A DNA stretch of 14,042 bases from Pseudomonadota bacterium (GTDB lineage Bacteria; Desulfobacterota; Syntrophia; Syntrophales; UBA5619): contig JAHIMW010000037.1 of NCBI GenBank assembly GCA_018896355.1, positions 1-14,042 of the forward strand. The letters are read 5' to 3'. Positions 6,730-13,963 of the stretch are shown piece by piece (the stretch's first letter is position 1; each line of letters starts with the position of its first letter). The translations under genes and the position numbers were made by a program. A model generated the notes under the pieces. It was not told the origin of the DNA and searched no databases. It saw only the letters and a program-made list of their open reading frames with translations.

Positions 6730-6992
6730 AAGTACGAACGTTTGAAATTACGAACAAGTTGGGAATTCACGCACGGGTGGCCGCCAAGCTGGCGGAAACG
6801 GCCAATCGCTTTCAGGCGGATACCTTTCTGGAAAAAGACGGCGTCGAGATCAACGGACGAAGCATTCTGGGGATTCTCACGCTCTACTGCCCTCAGGGAA
6901 GTCGGTTGACCATTCGTGTTGAGGGAGTCGACTCGAGGGAGGCGATCGCGGCCTTCGCCGGCCTGATCGAGGCGAAATTCGGAGAGACTTGA
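6723..6992 (+). CDS. ptsH: Phosphocarrier protein HPr
   Basis: This 89-residue HPr is the phosphate shuttle between EI and the EII components of the PTS. The phospho-accepting histidine is His16 in NKLGIHARVAAKLAE; the usual proline two residues after HA is valine here. Ser47 in NGRSILGILTL occupies the position phosphorylated by HPr kinase in other bacteria, so serine control is possible, but no hprK lies in the window. The C-terminal helix (SREAIAAFAGLIEAKF) is normal. The ATG at 6723 overlaps the end of EIID by 7 bases and gives the standard HPr length. An earlier in-frame ATG (6699) would add eight residues without family support. ptsI follows 58 bases later. Confidence 0.94.
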   Translation: MVEVRTFEITNKLGIHARVAAKLAETANRFQADTFLEKDGVEINGRSILGILTLYCPQGSRLTIRVEGVDSREAIAAFAGLIEAKFGET

Positions 6993-7050
6993 CGGCGGTC
7001 AAGACCGTTGGCCGCTTCAGCGGATATGCAGACAGAGGATAATCGATTTT

Positions 7051-8829
7051 ATGGCGGATGATCAGAAGAAAACGTTTGTGATAAAGGGGATCGGTGTTTC
7101 GCCGGGCATTGTCATCGGAAGGGCCTATCTTTTCGACCGCCAGGATGCACAGGTTCCCTTTTACAATCTTAGCAATCCGGGCCTGATTTCCGCGGAGATC
7201 CAGCGTTTCCGTAAGGCCCTGCGGGAATCGGAAAAGCAGCTACTCGAGCTGAAGAACAAACTCGGAGATCTGGGCGGCGGCATGGAGCCGCTCTACATCA
7301 TCGATGTCCACATCATGATTATGCGGGATCGCAAATTCATCGACCGCACGCTGAAGAACATCCGGGAGATGTCTGTAAACGCCGAATGGGCGGTCCGCAT
7401 GACCTTGGATAAATACCGCGAGATCTTCGACCGGATGGAGGACGACTATCTCCGGGGGCGCATCAGCGACATCCAATATGCCGGGCAGCGGATTCTCACG
7501 AATCTCGCAGGAAAGGAGCGCGCGGCCATCCACTCGGGGGAGGGGGTCATCATCATTGCCTCCGACCTGTCGCCTGCCGATACGGCGCAACTGAAGATCG
7601 ACAAGGTGCTTGGATTCGCCACCGATGTCGGCGGGAAAACATCCCATACGGCGATCGTGGCCCGGTCGATAGCGATTCCTGCCGTGTTGGGTCTGGAGAG
7701 CATCACCCGGGCCGTCCGGACCAACGATGACATCATCATCGACGGTTCTGCCGGTGTCGTCATTGTCCATCCAGATCCGGAGATCCGCAAACGCTACGAA
7801 GAGAAGAAAAGGCTGTACGAGAAGGCCCAGGACGATCTGCTGGATTACGCCCGTCTGCCGGCGGTGACGAAGGACCATTACGGTGTGGAGATCGGAGGCA
7901 ATATCGAGTTCATCGAAGAGATTCCCTCCGCGGTTCTTCACGGCGCCGACGGGATCGGGCTTTACCGGACGGAATTCATCTACATCAATCGGGAGCAGCT
8001 TCCCGACGAGGAGGACCATCTCGCCCATTACCGCTCCGTGGTTGGAGTCAAGGGGCTTTCCTGGGCGACCATCCGCACCTTCGATCTGGGCGGCGACAAG
8101 TTCTTCCCGGACATGAAGCCTTCCCGCGAGCTGAACCCGCAGTTGGGGCTTAGGGGCATCCGTTTCTGTCTAAAGGAGGTGGCGCTCTTCAAGGTTCAGC
8201 TCAGGGCCATCCTCCGGGCGAGCGTCCTGGGAAAGCTCCGGATCATGTTCCCGATGATTTCCGGGATCGAGGAGATCCGCGAGGCCAAACGGATCTTTGC
8301 CGAGGTGAAAAACGAGCTGCTGGCCAAGGGGATGGAACTGGGAAAGGATATAGAAATCGGGATCATGATCGAGGTCCCGTCCGCGGTGATTGTAGCCGAG
8401 GAATTGGCAAAAGAGGTCGATTTTTTCAGCATCGGGACGAATGACCTGATCCAGTATGTTCTGGCGATCGACCGGATCAATGAGCGGGTTACCTACCTCT
8501 ACGAACCCCTCCATCCGGCCGTCCTGCGCCTGATCAAACAGGTCGTGGATATCGGGCACCGGGCGGGGATCCGGGTGGCGATGTGCGGGGAGATGGCGGG
8601 AGATCCGGCCTATACCATGATCCTGCTGGGGCTGGAACTGGATGAGTTGAGCATGAATCCGCTGGCGATCCCCCGTGTGAAGAAGATCATCCGGGGAGCC
8701 ACGTTGAAGGAATCGAAGGCGCTCCTGAAGAAGGTGATGACCTTCTCCTCCGTGTCGGAAATCCGGTCATTTGTCGGAGCGGTGATGCGCAAACGGTTTC
8801 CCGAAGATTTTCCGGTGAACGGTCCGTAA
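7051..8829 (+). CDS. ptsI: PEP-protein phosphotransferase, PTS enzyme I
   Basis: Enzyme I takes phosphate from phosphoenolpyruvate and passes it to HPr in the cytoplasm. The protein is 592 residues, close to the E. coli length of 575. The N-terminal HPr-binding/phosphohistidine domain contains GGKTSHTAIVARS with active-site His199. The C-terminal PEP-binding barrel has GADGIGLYRTEFIYINRE, DLGGDKFFPDMKPSRELNP, IMIEVPSAV, FSIGTNDLIQY and VAMCGEMAGDP with catalytic Cys512. No GAF domain is present, so it is ptsI rather than ptsP. AGAGG at 7034-7038 is a distant but usable ribosome binding site. It follows EIID and HPr and precedes plsB by 13 bases. Enolase, which makes PEP, is encoded nearby on the opposite strand. 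Confidence 0.97.
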   Translation: MADDQKKTFVIKGIGVSPGIVIGRAYLFDRQDAQVPFYNLSNPGLISAEIQRFRKALRESEKQLLELKNKLGDLGGGMEPLYIIDVHIMIMRDRKFIDRTLKNIREMSVNAEWAVRMTLDKYREIFDRMEDDYLRGRISDIQYAGQRILTNLAGKERAAIHSGEGVIIIASDLSPADTAQLKIDKVLGFATDVGGKTSHTAIVARSIAIPAVLGLESITRAVRTNDDIIIDGSAGVVIVHPDPEIRKRYEEKKRLYEKAQDDLLDYARLPAVTKDHYGVEIGGNIEFIEEIPSAVLHGADGIGLYRTEFIYINREQLPDEEDHLAHYRSVVGVKGLSWATIRTFDLGGDKFFPDMKPSRELNPQLGLRGIRFCLKEVALFKVQLRAILRASVLGKLRIMFPMISGIEEIREAKRIFAEVKNELLAKGMELGKDIEIGIMIEVPSAVIVAEELAKEVDFFSIGTNDLIQYVLAIDRINERVTYLYEPLHPAVLRLIKQVVDIGHRAGIRVAMCGEMAGDPAYTMILLGLELDELSMNPLAIPRVKKIIRGATLKESKALLKKVMTFSSVSEIRSFVGAVMRKRFPEDFPVNGP

Positions 8830-8842
8830 AGGGAGAGCGAGC

Positions 8843-11503
8843 ATGTCCATCCTGTCGGCCATAAGGGGACACCTTGCCGCAAGGTGTCCCCATTGGACAA
8901 CGGAAATTGACATTTACCATGCGGGGAGTCTTTATCGGGAGGAAAATTTCCCGCTTTACTGGCTGGTCCGGAAGGTTCTCTCGAAAGTCCAGTTCTCCGA
9001 TGAGACGGCGGAGGGGCTGAAATCCCTCGCGGAGAAGGGCGTCGTCGTCTATGCCCTGAAGAACAAGAGCCAGCTCAACAGCCTGATTCTCCGCGAACTC
9101 TCCATGCGGAAGGGGATCCCTCCGCCCGTTTACTGCCACGGCATCAATATGATCACCTGGCAGCCGTATCCGATGGCCATCCGGGTGATCCTGTCTCATC
9201 TTTTCCGCCGGATCTTAAGGAAAACAGCCATCCATTCCAACAGAATGGACCATCTTAGCCGGCTCACGCTGGAGGGAAAGAGCTCCATCATCCATCTCGG
9301 GGAGTCCGAACTCTTTGAAAACCTGTTTGTCGAGGAGACCCTTCACCGGTTGCTGGAGGCGCAGGAATCATCCGCCGTGCCGATCTATCTCTGTCCGGAA
9401 TTGATTACCTATGGGAGGAGGCGGGAGAAGGAAAAGGAGAGCCTGCTCAACATCTTCTTCGGTCAGAGCGACTCAACGGATCCCGTGCGCCGGGTGATTA
9501 CCTTTCTCCGTTATTCCAACATGGCCTCCGTGATCTCTGCCGAACCGGTCAATCTTGCAGAGTACATCAAAGCCGGCGGCGATCGTCCCCGCGAAGAACT
9601 GGTCCGAGAGCTCCGGGAGGAGCTGATCGAGCGGATCGACGAGGAGAAGACGGCCATCGTGGGGCCGATTCTGAAGTCCCGGGAAGAGATCATCGGCATG
9701 GTTCTCCGGGACAAGGTACTGGTCTCTTTCATGGAGGAGATGGCGGCGAAGGCGAAGAAGGGAAAGAGGGATGTAGCGGCTGTCCGGAAAGAGGCGAGGA
9801 AATACCTGGAGGAGATCGCCTCCGATTACAGCGATATCTTTATCGAGATCTGGGAAAAGATCCTTACATGGCTCTGGAACAACATCTACGACGGCGTGGT
9901 GGTGGATGGCGAAGGCATTGCGAAGATCCGGCAGATATCCAAGAAGATGCCGTTCGTCATTATCCCCTGCCATCGGAGTCATTTCGATTATCTTCTGCTT
10001 TCATACAGCTTTTACAAGAACAACATTCAGATGCCGTTCGTGGCGGCAGGGACCAACCTTGCCTTCTTCCCGATGGGCTATATCTTCCGAAAATCAGGGG
10101 CGTTCTTTCTGCGGCGGAGCTTCAAGAGAAACGATCTCTACGCCGAGGTCTTTGCCCGGTACGTCAAGGTTCTTCTGCAGGAGGGGCTGCCGCTCGAATT
10201 CTTCATCGAGGGGGGGCGCAGCCGGACGGGGAAGATGGTGATGCCCAAGTACGGGCTTCTCTCCATGATTCTTCAAGCCTATCAGGAAAAGGCGTGCGAT
10301 GATCTCGCCGCGATCCCCGTCTACATCGGTTATGACCGGGTGATCGAGGAAAAAGCCTATCTCGAGGAGCTGGGCGGCGTTCCCAAAGAGAAGGAGAAGA
10401 CGACCGACATTATCCGGAGCGGCAAGCTGCTCCGGAAACGGTACGGACGCGTCTACATGAATGTCGGGGAACCGATCCTCCTCAAATCCTACCTGGCCGC
10501 TCAGGAAAAACCCCTGGAGGAAATGACGGTTGCGGAGCGGCAGGGTCTCTACCGCCGGATCGGTTACACGATCGTCAGGGCGATCAACAAGGTGTCTGTC
10601 GTGACCCCTTTTGCACTGACCGCATCGGGGCTCCTCTGCTATGACCGCCGGGGAATTTCGCTCGGGGAACTCCGGGAGGTTCTGGCGCTCTTTTTCGATT
10701 ACCTCTCTTCCCGCAGGGTCTCGTTCGCGATGACCTTCGCCGACCGGGACAAGGCGGTGACGGAGGCGTTGAACCTTTTCGATCAGTCGGGGTTGATCTC
10801 CCGCATGGGGGCGGAGGAGGAGGAAGAGGAGATCGAGGAGGTTGTCTATTCGCTCGAAGACGACAAACGGATGAATCTCGAGTACTACAAGAACACCATC
10901 CTCCATTATTTTCTCCCCGTCAGTTTTGTAGCGACGTCTGTTCTGGCAACCCCTGAAGATATGCTTCCGTTGAACCGGATCCGCGACGACTATGCTTTTT
11001 TCAAGCGCCTATTCCGGCACGAATTCATTTTTGACGATCAAAAGGATGATCTGGAGGAGGTCCGGGAGACCCTCTCCTATCTCCGCGACCAGGGGATGAT
11101 CGCCGGTTTCGACCGGGAAGGGCAGCCTTGGATCGAGGTGAAGGGACGGGGCAGGACCAATCTCCTCCCCTTCGGGGGACTCATCCACAACTATATGGAA
11201 TCCTACTGGGTAGTCGTCCGGGGATGTTACTATCTCCGGAAGGGGCCAAAGGCCGAGAAAGACTGGCTGAAGTACATCCGGGGGCTGGGGGCGAGGATGT
11301 ACCGGAAGGGAGAGATCCGGAGGGCGGAGGCGCTGTCCCAGTCCAACTACCAGAGCGCCATCCGCTACCTGGAGGATGTGAACATCATCTCCGTGACGGA
11401 GGTGTCTGAAAAAGGGGATAAAAAATTCACCAAGCGTTACGCCTTGACGGAAAACAAGGTGCAGATGGAATCCCTCCGCCGCAGGCTGTTCAAATTCCTG
11501 TAG
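8843..11503 (+). CDS. plsB: Glycerol-3-phosphate 1-O-acyltransferase, PlsB type
   Basis: The predicted reaction is transfer of an acyl group to position 1 of glycerol-3-phosphate, the first step of phospholipid synthesis, at the inner membrane. The 886-residue protein resembles E. coli PlsB (807). Acyltransferase motif I is HRSHFD with His377 and Asp382 (HX4D); motif II region is SGAFFLRRSF; motif III is FIEGGRSRTGK with Glu456; motif IV is IPVYIGYDRVIE. A long N-terminal domain (1-350) and C-terminal region (600-886) match PlsB architecture rather than short PlsC. Residues 8-17 (RGHLAARCPH) are encoded by palindromic repeat copy D. The ATG at 8843 has GGGAG at 8831-8835. The next in-frame ATG is about codon 89, beyond conserved sequence. 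It is the last gene of the PTS operon. Confidence 0.94.
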   Translation: MSILSAIRGHLAARCPHWTTEIDIYHAGSLYREENFPLYWLVRKVLSKVQFSDETAEGLKSLAEKGVVVYALKNKSQLNSLILRELSMRKGIPPPVYCHGINMITWQPYPMAIRVILSHLFRRILRKTAIHSNRMDHLSRLTLEGKSSIIHLGESELFENLFVEETLHRLLEAQESSAVPIYLCPELITYGRRREKEKESLLNIFFGQSDSTDPVRRVITFLRYSNMASVISAEPVNLAEYIKAGGDRPREELVRELREELIERIDEEKTAIVGPILKSREEIIGMVLRDKVLVSFMEEMAAKAKKGKRDVAAVRKEARKYLEEIASDYSDIFIEIWEKILTWLWNNIYDGVVVDGEGIAKIRQISKKMPFVIIPCHRSHFDYLLLSYSFYKNNIQMPFVAAGTNLAFFPMGYIFRKSGAFFLRRSFKRNDLYAEVFARYVKVLLQEGLPLEFFIEGGRSRTGKMVMPKYGLLSMILQAYQEKACDDLAAIPVYIGYDRVIEEKAYLEELGGVPKEKEKTTDIIRSGKLLRKRYGRVYMNVGEPILLKSYLAAQEKPLEEMTVAERQGLYRRIGYTIVRAINKVSVVTPFALTASGLLCYDRRGISLGELREVLALFFDYLSSRRVSFAMTFADRDKAVTEALNLFDQSGLISRMGAEEEEEEIEEVVYSLEDDKRMNLEYYKNTILHYFLPVSFVATSVLATPEDMLPLNRIRDDYAFFKRLFRHEFIFDDQKDDLEEVRETLSYLRDQGMIAGFDREGQPWIEVKGRGRTNLLPFGGLIHNYMESYWVVVRGCYYLRKGPKAEKDWLKYIRGLGARMYRKGEIRRAEALSQSNYQSAIRYLEDVNIISVTEVSEKGDKKFTKRYALTENKVQMESLRRRLFKFL
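8865..8891. repeat. Palindromic repeat copy D (CTTGC subfamily) in the plsB N-terminus
   Basis: A perfect 27-base palindrome with the same arms as copies B and C but with C at the centre, so it is in the opposite orientation. It lies 22 bases after the plsB ATG and is read in frame as part of codons 8-17. Immediately to the right is ATTGG, also seen after copy C. Confidence 0.92.
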
Positions 11504-11527
11504 TCAGACTTTTACGCACTTTGCGCA

Positions 11528-11613
11528 TTTGGAAATCGAGATCCCTCCGCGCATTGGAGATTTTTCGACCCGAAAAATCTCCAATGCGCGCTTCCGGGAT
11601 TCGATTTCCAAAG
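11528..11613. repeat. 86-base imperfect inverted repeat between plsB and eno
   Basis: The core is a perfect 19-base-pair stem, GCGCATTGGAGATTTTTCG (11549-11567) with its complement at 11571-11589 and a three-base loop ACC. Beyond a short unpaired stretch, the outer arms also match: TTTGGAAATCGAGATCCC on the left against GGGATTCGATTTCCAAA on the right, with one bulged base. It lies 24 bases after the plsB stop and about 100 bases from the eno stop. It could terminate transcription in both directions, but lacks a clean U-tract after the whole stem. The two-part symmetry looks more like a small repeat or miniature mobile element. Confidence 0.85.
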
Positions 11614-11661
11614 GTGTCGCAGCATTTTCCCCTATGACCGGTCGTCCGGCCGACTTCACGC

Positions 11662-11690
11662 GGGGACATGATGCGCCGCATCGTGTCCCC
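11662..11690. repeat. Palindromic repeat copy E (GATGC subfamily), plsB-eno spacer
   Basis: The 29 bases have left arm GGGGACATGATGCG, centre C and right arm CGCATCGTGTCCCC, with one T-G position. Its reverse complement matches copy A except for two extra bases at the centre. It is bounded by the 8-base direct repeat CTTCACGC (11654-11661 and 11692-11699). Confidence 0.9.
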
Positions 11691-11698
11691 GCTTCACG

Positions 11699-11720
11699 CA
11701 CGATGCGGCATCATGTCCCT
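11699..11720. repeat. Palindromic repeat copy F (truncated), supplying the eno stop codon
   Basis: It reads CACGATGC, centre G, GCATCATGTCCCT. The outer GGGGA of the left arm is missing and the last base is T rather than C compared with copy A. It begins where the direct repeat CTTCACGC ends. The eno stop (TGA on the minus strand, 11713-11711) and last two codons fall inside it. Confidence 0.85.
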
Positions 11721-13000
11721 ATGGAGTAGAGCGCGGATCTCCCACGGTAAACGGCGGCGTCTCCCAGTTCCTCCTCGATCCGGAGCAACTGGTTGTACTT
11801 GGCGAGCCGCTCGGTCCGGGACATTGATCCGCTTTTGATCTGCCCGCAGTTCGCCGCGACGGCGATGTCTGCCATGCAGGTGTCTTCGGTCTCTCCGGAG
11901 CGGTGCGAGATGACCGTCGTGTAACCCGCCTCGCGGGCGCACTGGATCGTATCGAGGGTTTCGGTCAGCGTGCCGATCTGATTCAATTTGATCAGGATGG
12001 AGTTCGCCACGCCAAGCGCGATACCCTTTTCCAGCCGTTTCCGGTTCGTCACGAACAGGTCGTCTCCGACGATCTGCACCTTTCCGCCCAAGGTCTCCGT
12101 CAGAAGTTTCCACCCCTTCCAGTCGTCTTCGGCGAGGCCGTCCTCGATCGAAACGATCGGATGCTTTTTTACGAGATCCGCGTAATACTTAACCATCTCT
12201 CCGGCGGTCCGCTCCGGCTTCTTCTCGGCGGCCAGGATGTATTTTCCCTTCTCAAAGAAGGAACTTGCCGCGGCGTCGATGGCGATCGCGCAGTCCCTGC
12301 CCGGTTCGTAGCCGGCCTTTTCGATCGCGGTTGTGATCAGCACCAGCGCCTGTTCGTTCGATTTGAGGTTGGGGGCGAATCCGCCCTCGTCGCCGACGGC
12401 GGTGTTGTACCCGCCGGCCTTGAGGAGCGCCTTCAGGTGGTGGAACACCTCGGCAGCCATCCGGAGGCCCTCGCGGAAGGTTGTTGCCCCCACGGGCATA
12501 ACCATGAACTCCTGGATGTCCACGTTGTTGTCGGCGTGCTGGCCGCCGTTGATGATATTGGCCATCGGCACCGGGATGTCGCGGGCGATCATGCCGCCGA
12601 TATACCGGTAGAGAGGGAGTTCCAGGGCGGCGGCCGCCGCCTTCGCGCAGGCGAGCGACACGCTGAGGATAGCGTTCGCGCCCAGGGCGCCCTTGTTGTC
12701 CGTGCCGTCCAGCGCGATCATCTCGGCGTCGATCTCCCGCTGGTTTTGACAGTCCATCCCGACGATCTCCGGCGCGATTTTGTCGAGGACGTTGCTCACG
12801 GCCTTCAGGACGCCCTTTCCGAGGTACCGCTTTTTGTCCCCGTCCCGGAGTTCCAGCATCTCATGTTCGCCGGTCGATGCGCCCGACGGCACGGAAGCCC
12901 GTCCGGTGATCCCCGACAGCAGGGTCACCTCCGTCTCAACAGTTGGATTGCCTCGTGAATCCAGAATCTCCCTGGCGTTGATGTTGATGATTTCCGTCAT
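11711..13000 (-). CDS. eno: Enolase
   Basis: Enolase converts 2-phosphoglycerate to phosphoenolpyruvate in glycolysis and the reverse in gluconeogenesis; it can also be part of RNA degradosomes. The 429-residue protein has all family marks: loop PSGASTGEHE with Ser42, GDEGGFAP with Glu205, Mg ligands Asp242, Glu286 (SIEDG) and Asp313 (VGDD), base Lys338 (IKLNQ) and SHRSGETED with His366. AAGGAGG on the minus strand fixes the ATG at 13000. The C-terminus reads RGRSALYSIGT-stop. Enolases of this type usually end soon after the AxY motif. Here the final GT and the TGA are drawn from palindromic repeat copy F. The product PEP feeds EI encoded just upstream on the other strand. The gene is divergent from smpB. 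Confidence 0.98.
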   Translation of the reverse strand: MTEIININAREILDSRGNPTVETEVTLLSGITGRASVPSGASTGEHEMLELRDGDKKRYLGKGVLKAVSNVLDKIAPEIVGMDCQNQREIDAEMIALDGTDNKGALGANAILSVSLACAKAAAAALELPLYRYIGGMIARDIPVPMANIINGGQHADNNVDIQEFMVMPVGATTFREGLRMAAEVFHHLKALLKAGGYNTAVGDEGGFAPNLKSNEQALVLITTAIEKAGYEPGRDCAIAIDAAASSFFEKGKYILAAEKKPERTAGEMVKYYADLVKKHPIVSIEDGLAEDDWKGWKLLTETLGGKVQIVGDDLFVTNRKRLEKGIALGVANSILIKLNQIGTLTETLDTIQCAREAGYTTVISHRSGETEDTCMADIAVAANCGQIKSGSMSRTERLAKYNQLLRIEEELGDAAVYRGRSALYSIGT

Positions 13001-13096
13001 AAGGGCCTCCTTGGGATGGGGTTTATGCTATCATTTTTGGAAAAGATGGTCTTAAGGTTCCACCGCTGGTCGGATTGTGCTGCTCTTGCATCTTCT

Positions 13097-13123
13097 ATTA
13101 TACCAATGGATGCGGTTTTTCAA
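13097..13123 (-). promoter_or_regulatory. Promoter for eno
   Basis: On the minus strand there is a perfect -10 TATAAT (13102-13097) with TGG in front (extended -10). A -35-like TTGAAA lies at 13123-13118 with a short 15-base spacer. Transcription would start about 90 bases upstream of the eno ATG. Confidence 0.7.
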
Positions 13124-13155
13124 GGCAAATGTCGGCGCGGGGAAGTGAAAGTTCC

Positions 13156-13184
13156 TTGATATGATGTCCGATGTCGGATAGAAT
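13156..13184 (+). promoter_or_regulatory. Promoter for smpB
   Basis: The sequence shows -35 TTGATA (13156-13161), a 17-base spacer and -10 TAGAAT (13179-13184), each one base off consensus. The spacer contains the dyad TCCGA-TG-TCGGA, which could be a regulator site. The start codon of smpB is about 85 bases downstream of the predicted transcription start. Confidence 0.7.
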
Positions 13185-13274
13185 CCCGTGCGATTGAGGA
13201 CAAGATGGCGATGGCGGCAGAAGGCGGGTAGATCCTGCCGCGCGATGGCAGAAAACGGAAGGACAGGAATAACA

Positions 13275-13751
13275 GTGGCAAAGAAGGAAACGGCGGAGAA
13301 ACCGATCTGCCAGAACAAGCGGGCCAGGATCAACTATTTCATCGACGAGACCTATGAGGCGGGGATCGCCCTCGTCGGAACGGAGGTGAAGGCGCTCCGT
13401 GACGGCCGCGCGAATCTCAAGGACAGCTACGCCCTCATCAAGGAGGGGGAAATCTTCCTCTATGAGGTGCACATCAGCCCCTATTCGCACGGCAACCGGG
13501 AGAACCACAACCCGCTGCGTGTCCGCAAACTGCTCATGCACAGGCAGGAAATCAAGCGTCTCTACGGCAAGTCCCAGGAGCGGGGCCTCGCCCTGATTCC
13601 GCTCCGGATGTATTTCCGCAACGGGAAGGTCAAGGTGGAGATCGGTGTCGGCCGCGGGAAGAAGCTCTACGACAAGCGGGAGGACATCAAGCTCAAGGAA
13701 GACCGCCGGGCGATGGAGCGGGGGATGCGGGCGAAGAACCGGGAGGGGTAA
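13275..13751 (+). CDS. smpB: SsrA-binding protein SmpB
   Basis: SmpB binds tmRNA and delivers it to stalled ribosomes for trans-translation. The 158-residue protein has NKRARINYFIDETYEAGIALVGTEVKALRDG (in two halves of the beta-barrel), SYALIKEGEIFLYEVHISPY, RKLLMHRQEI, VEIGVGRGKKLYDKREDIK and the basic C-terminal tail RAMERGMRAKNREG, which acts in the decoding centre. The frame is open from 13188, but the GTG at 13275 gives the normal N-terminus (VAKKE, read as M) with AGGA 6 bases upstream. An ATG at 13245 would add ten residues and is less likely. Its partner RNA gene ssrA lies about 210 bases downstream. No clear terminator was found between them. Confidence 0.96.
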   Translation: MAKKETAEKPICQNKRARINYFIDETYEAGIALVGTEVKALRDGRANLKDSYALIKEGEIFLYEVHISPYSHGNRENHNPLRVRKLLMHRQEIKRLYGKSQERGLALIPLRMYFRNGKVKVEIGVGRGKKLYDKREDIKLKEDRRAMERGMRAKNREG

Positions 13752-13900
13752 GAATCTTCAGGCAGGGCCATTGACGGACGTGGGCCATGAAAACTTGAAA
13801 AGCGTCTTTTTGGACCCTCTGCTGTGAAATTCCATTCTCCGCCTTCTTCCGTCGCGAAGGAGCATCCCCGAAGGCGTACCGGCGGCATGCGGATCTCCGC

Positions 13901-13929
13901 TTGACATGGCGGGAGAAACAAGGTAGAGA
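13901..13929 (+). promoter_or_regulatory. Promoter for ssrA
   Basis: Perfect -35 TTGACA (13901-13906), a 17-base spacer, and -10 TAGAGA (13924-13929). Transcription would begin around 13936, leaving roughly 28 bases of 5' leader to be removed, presumably by RNase P as for other tmRNAs. Confidence 0.7.
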
Positions 13930-13963
13930 TCAACCAGCTCATTCACATCGTTTCACCATCCAC

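Noticed and set aside
11903..12958. 351-codon plus-strand frame opposite eno
   Set aside because: It is the antisense of a clear enolase; no family resemblance.
13752..13900. Possible terminator or small gene between smpB and ssrA
   Set aside because: Only a weak AAAAG/CTTTT fold near 13800 is present, without a GC-rich stem; nothing convincing was found in this spacer.
13667..13942. 91-codon minus-strand frame across the smpB end and the ssrA upstream region
   Set aside because: It starts in DNA holding the ssrA promoter and ends antisense to smpB; no motif and no ribosome binding site seen.
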